A DNA stretch of 64,000 nt from Prorocentrum cordatum (lineage: Eukaryota > Sar > Dinophyceae > Prorocentrales > Prorocentraceae): positions 777,501 through 841,500 of the forward strand of contig CAUYUJ010006557.1 of the NCBI GenBank assembly GCA_963575745.1. Direction: 5' to 3'. Made by a program: the position numbers and the translations under genes. Positions 61,401-64,000 of this stretch are shown here, one piece after another. The number at the start of each line of letters is the position of its first letter. Position 1 is the first letter of the stretch. The notes beneath the pieces were generated by a model. It saw only the letters and a list, made by a program, of their open reading frames with translations, was not told the DNA's origin and ran no database searches.

Positions 61401-64000
61401 CAACGAACCTGTTCGCTCCCACACTTCAAAAGACGCGAACGCATCGCCACCCAAACCGTCGTTCCCTGCTGAAAAACCACAGCCCCGGGCCCGGTCCACC
61501 TGCTCTTACCGACGTTGCCGCGAGGCTTAGAGGGAGCACGCCTCCACACGTAAACCCAACTCCCCGGGGGAAACACTGGATCCACATGCTTGCGAGCACG
61601 CGAGGCAGAGACGAGACGGTCTCGCACGTCCATGGTCATGACGGCCCGCCGGGCCTCTTCTCGCAACGCATGCTTCCTCGCGAAAGCTGCTGACGGAGAC
61701 TCCGCATCGGTCGATCCCCTCACCACCTCGTCAATCCCGACTTCGTCATGAGCATCGTCCGACAAAAGGCAACGAGGGAGTCTTGGATTTTCCCCAAAAA
61801 CCATTTGGTAAGGAGAGAACCCTCCCCTATGGGCAAAACGGTTCTTGGCAGCGACCACCTCGCAGAGAAGATCCTCCACTTCTTCTAGAGTCGCAGGAGC
61901 AGTGTCGCCAGAGGCCTTAACCAGAGCAGCCTTCACGAGTCCCCCATGACGCTCGCAGCGCCCGTTCTGGTGGGGTGACTCCGCGTCGCACACGTTTTGG
62001 AAGATTCCTTCCTGCTCCAACCCCCGGGAGAAGGCTCCCTCGAACTCAGGTCCCCCGTCTGTCATGGCGGTCTCAGGCAGACCAAGTGGCCTCACCCAAC
62101 ACCGCAGAAAGGCCCTCCACACTTCGGCGGCCGAAGCCGATGGCAGGAGGACGCAAACCTGGAAGTTCGACCCGTGGTCGATCAAATTGAGAACTGGCCT
62201 GGTCTCGCCGAGGGCGTTTATATACAGAAGGTCCGCCGCGACCAATTTGTTAAACCGATAGGTTCGCGGCAGGCACGAACGCCGACGCCAGCCGTGCCGA
62301 GAGGCTGACTGACATCCAGGGCACACGAAGTGCTTGCTGACCCAGTTGATGACCTCAGGCTTCGCTTGAGCGACCTTTAGCGTCCTGATCAGATGTTCTC
62401 GCCGGGGGTGTCCCAAATTCACATGTAACTTGTGGACCTCATCCTGGAGCTCCCGTGGAATTCCAATCGAACGGGAGGCATCGGATTTCTCGGCCCCCTC
62501 AGGGCCTGGACGTTCGTGTTCCCCTTCTTCATCGGAGTCGCTGATTTCTCCGCCGTCAACCGGGCGGGGGTCAGCCCCTGGAGCAGCGGCGGCTGGAAAC
62601 GATAGGGCCCCCGGCTCGCCAGCTGACAAGACTGCAAAGCCTGCCCGCTCAACGCCCTCAGTCAGCGCGTTCACCAGACGCTCAGGATACCGCTCAGCAG
62701 CCGATGTCCTGGCGCCGCCCACTAACTGCGAGTGCTCATGCTGTCCCCTGCACCTCCTGTGACACACGGCGAGAAGCTCCGGACCGTTCGAAATGAAGCT
62801 CGTGGGTTTCATGGCCAGACCCCCGTCGAGGGTCCTGAGCCCGAACTCACACTGGTCTCCCCGAACCACCTGGACCCCGGGTTGGCTCAGAAGCTCCCTC
62901 GTTGAGCTAAGCTGCTGAGAGAAGGCCCCGTACGGATTTTCAATCCAGAAGAATCGTCCCTTGGATAGCTGAAACATCGCCAGCTGCATACACAGACCCC
63001 ACATCAGCAGACACTCTTGCTCGACTCGATCTCTATCGTGCTTCGGCATTGTGTCCCAGTTAGGGACCCTGGCGACGCTCATACCCTTGCAAGGAGGACT
63101 CATCAGGAGGACTTCAGGCCCGTCCTTCTCCATGACTTCCCAGAGCTTGGCTCTCTGCCTTGCCTGGCGAAGATCCCAACCTGTTCTGAGATCGACGGCG
63201 TGGGAAGCCTGATGGCCCCTACGAACCATTTCCACTGAGACTCGAGGGGTCGAGAAAAGTTCCAAAAGCAGGGTCCTCTGTTCTCGTCGAAGATGGCGTA
63301 TGAGGTCCTTCCTTAGCTTCTTGCGACCGGCTCGGATTCCTACCCCGTCAAACATTCTAAGGGCGTCTTGGCGCACATGACGGGGAACTGCTGCTTCGGG
63401 CGCTTCTCGACGCTTGCTAAGGAGCGGACTCTTGTCCAAGACGACCCAAGAGCTAGGGATCTGGGAAGCTAAGCCCGACGACGGGCGACCAGGAGACCAA
63501 ACGGTAAACCTTAGCTGATCGGCGCTGTATCCGGCTAAGGCCTCTTGAAGCCCTGACGCTGAGGCCCCGGCCCACAGCACGTCCACCACGTCCCGAGCCC
63601 GATCCGTCGCCGTCACTCTCAGACGCCTAACCCCCGACCGAGGACACTCCATCGCACGGCTGTCCGCGGCTCGAAGGGCGAGGTAGACCAACCACTGGGC
63701 CTTCTCGCTCGGGCCGAGGTCCTCGGCCTGCCACTGCGCCTCGTCCGAGAGCCTTTCCAGAGAGACATGCCCCCCCGTGTCAGCATCCCAGACCCAGCGA
63801 GCCTCCAGGCCCGACCTGACCCTCAGATGCTCGCGACGTCCCCCAGAGTCCCAGACGGAAAAGCTCCTGGCGGTCCAGCCGCTCGGATCGGTCCCCGGGT
63901 GCAGGAGCTGGCGAAGCCGCCCTTGAGTTTCCTGAGAGGCCGACGAAACTTCCCAAATCGTGGAACGACTGAACTTCTTTTTGTCCAAGGCTCTGCTCGA
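58469..64000 (-). mobile_element. Ty1/copia retrotransposon, 3' portion (cut by window edge)
   Basis: A single open polyprotein with copia domain order (integrase before RT and RNase H) reaches the window edge. The 5' LTR, primer site and gag start are outside. A purine-rich tract on the coding strand (58577-58612) is a candidate polypurine tract marking the start of the 3' LTR. Confidence 0.92.
58469..64000 (-). CDS. Copia polyprotein: methyltransferase-like, integrase, RT, RNase H (partial 5')
   Basis: The frame is open from the window edge; no start is visible (the codon at 63988 is TTG). Residues are counted from that codon. A methyltransferase-like domain lies at about 240-400 (L-L-L-E-L-F-S-T; S-P-P-C-K-G-M-S; F-W-I-E-N-P-Y-G). 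The integrase has an HHCC finger (His522, His527, Cys556, Cys559) and catalytic Asp586, Asp644 and Glu679 (D-x57-D-x34-E), then an SH3-like G-K-S-R-W-T-G-P-G. A Pro-rich linker (900-1020) follows. RT has V-A-D-A-K-N-A-F (Asp1318) and E-V-D-D-L (1409-1410). RNase H has Asp1564, Glu1619, Asp1677 and Asp1727. All catalytic residues are present and there is no stop or frameshift in over 1,830 codons, so the copy may be recently active. No aspartic protease motif is evident in the visible part. The last 50-60 residues probably run into the LTR. Confidence 0.95.
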   Translation of the reverse strand, partial: SSRALDKKKFSRSTIWEVSSASQETQGRLRQLLHPGTDPSGWTARSFSVWDSGGRREHLRVRSGLEARWVWDADTGGHVSLERLSDEAQWQAEDLGPSEKAQWLVYLALRAADSRAMECPRSGVRRLRVTATDRARDVVDVLWAGASASGLQEALAGYSADQLRFTVWSPGRPSSGLASQIPSSWVVLDKSPLLSKRREAPEAAVPRHVRQDALRMFDGVGIRAGRKKLRKDLIRHLRREQRTLLLELFSTPRVSVEMVRRGHQASHAVDLRTGWDLRQARQRAKLWEVMEKDGPEVLLMSPPCKGMSVARVPNWDTMPKHDRDRVEQECLLMWGLCMQLAMFQLSKGRFFWIENPYGAFSQQLSSTRELLSQPGVQVVRGDQCEFGLRTLDGGLAMKPTSFISNGPELLAVCHRRCRGQHEHSQLVGGARTSAAERYPERLVNALTEGVERAGFAVLSAGEPGALSFPAAAAPGADPRPVDGGEISDSDEEGEHERPGPEGAEKSDASRSIGIPRELQDEVHKLHVNLGHPRREHLIRTLKVAQAKPEVINWVSKHFVCPGCQSASRHGWRRRSCLPRTYRFNKLVAADLLYINALGETRPVLNLIDHGSNFQVCVLLPSASAAEVWRAFLRCWVRPLGLPETAMTDGGPEFEGAFSRGLEQEGIFQNVCDAESPHQNGRCERHGGLVKAALVKASGDTAPATLEEVEDLLCEVVAAKNRFAHRGGFSPYQMVFGENPRLPRCLLSDDAHDEVGIDEVVRGSTDAESPSAAFARKHALREEARRAVMTMDVRDRLVSASRARKHVDPVFPPGSWVYVWRRAPSKPRGNVGKSRWTGPGAVVFQQGTTVWVAMRSRLLKCGSEQVRWATKEESWGAELLDSPAFDSLRRDLKDPGKRVGAVDVESEGPPPPGAWDVAAPPERSEGAAVVVAPPAARGVEPVVVPEDDPPVPPAPPPPSSLERASTAQPPSSIQGSVPTPAISRQITDPESVDPSPRPHQRPRLEPPPPPQSAPRTPAEQLPASGRVLALAREIDPSIRRRSALDDTPVSIRRGDLRPAASSSSDAPGQPSLGAGDGADAVLESGGRARSRTPEPRLLEPRGESLRSGTIFDRDGAPVSRVADRAIRAAGLEDVPPDQRFLGSWFGDGGEGEQSEFDEEQGEGLWAELCGWYGWEPSFWVGGAGTFAETGGCSGEGAPPSRRGAEVSLKHLSEAERRLFVFSDAKEWRAILDSGAVRIVPAAEAALVRKRFPDRALGSRMVRRFKPQEGLGSEAVAKSRWCVQGHHDPDSDQLQVYAPAPQGESIMLTLQAICSLGWTLEVADAKNAFCQSNRLSRPRGQIFCEPCQGLNLAPGELIELIAPVYGLNDAPLLWHRTLTQWLSEDGFEKSLLEPCLWVKRSGQGEPRSIVLIEVDDLIVASHPGERVGLKERIQGRFKFGKWKSEESDFAGRHLKQVGSRISVDQEKYIVEQLAPMRLAKERRAVPDDLLTAEEVRHYRTMVAQIQRLGRESRPDVAAGASLQSAALPNPAVADAILCLKIVKHLKSSACQKITIWPLDAASLNFVTISDAGGPGSARRNGAQGGWLVCAADASIRQNVRSRVSLLSWRSVRLKRVVASTGAAETLSLSAALAEGQWLAIMWRDLLFNDVCKPDRHLSQAPFSVVLSRDCTLSEGVSSLSVVDAKSIFDTLSRNSAGSRQDRRTAIELAVVRDSLSAIGSQIRWAPHGRMAADCLTKADPARGNVALSDLLSRGSIVLVDEEGHMNERALNNDLKCRSRASSRQALNQPGDGYWVGDQAGVGGRGAEEGRSFGPLSDPLKVVPLWSYPHSPPPYVSLGSDRSLLA
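58577..58612 (-). other. Candidate polypurine tract of the copia element
   Basis: On the coding strand this reads GGGGTAGGCGGGAGGGGTG followed by CGGAGGAGGGCAGG, shortly after the RNase H domain, where plus-strand priming is expected. It lies inside the open frame, so either the true stop is earlier in function or the frame simply extends into the LTR. Confidence 0.4.

Overview
The window reads as nuclear DNA of a dinoflagellate. The reasons are very GC-rich DNA full of low-complexity and minisatellite tracts, almost no ordinary genes, and two retroelements of types I associate with dinoflagellates: a Ty1/copia polyprotein with a methyltransferase-like domain before its integrase, and a tyrosine-recombinase (YR) retrotransposon that also carries a methyltransferase-like domain. 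No rRNA, tRNA, CRISPR or bacterial-type operon was found. The genus cannot be fixed from the sequence alone.

Layout. 1-9.86 kb is repeat-dominated DNA: dispersed 150-200 bp families, a short element with inverted ends at 2.4 kb, purine tracts, one retroelement relic near 6.2-6.6 kb, and a 12-unit 90-bp minisatellite (8.66-9.84 kb). 9,863-36,556 is one YR retrotransposon on the minus strand. It is bounded by split direct repeats (74 bp and 124 bp) and sits in a GAT microsatellite. 36.6-58.4 kb is again mostly repeats, with one convincing host-type gene (granulin-like membrane protein, 43.5-44.3 kb) and one probable orphan exon (54.3 kb). 58.5-64.0 kb is the 3' part of a copia element that runs off the window.

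The main result is nested in the YR element. At 14,184-34,654 lies a 20,471-bp insertion with perfect 21-bp terminal inverted repeats, further conserved subterminal blocks, and a perfect 8-bp target-site duplication (GCGACGAC at 14,176-14,183 and 34,655-34,662). Taking out the insertion and one duplication rejoins the host element's second reading frame in frame (L-W-T-C-E-V-V-A followed by A-L-N-F-L-N-G). The insertion is therefore a giant DNA transposon. It carries three minus-strand coding regions: a 1,064-aa protein with the look of a DDE transposase containing a Cys-rich insert, a 252-aa zinc-binding protein next to it, and a 755-aa zinc-finger protein with a cupin-like motif about 12 kb away. 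It also carries two arrays of a 129-bp compound satellite (about 22 and 8 copies) and GCGC-rich filler. I do not recognise it as a named family.

Order of events inferred: GAT tract, then YR retrotransposon insertion, then the giant transposon entering its ORF2. The perfect duplication, TIRs and near-identical split repeats suggest that both insertions are fairly young, although the YR element's ORF2 also has frame changes.
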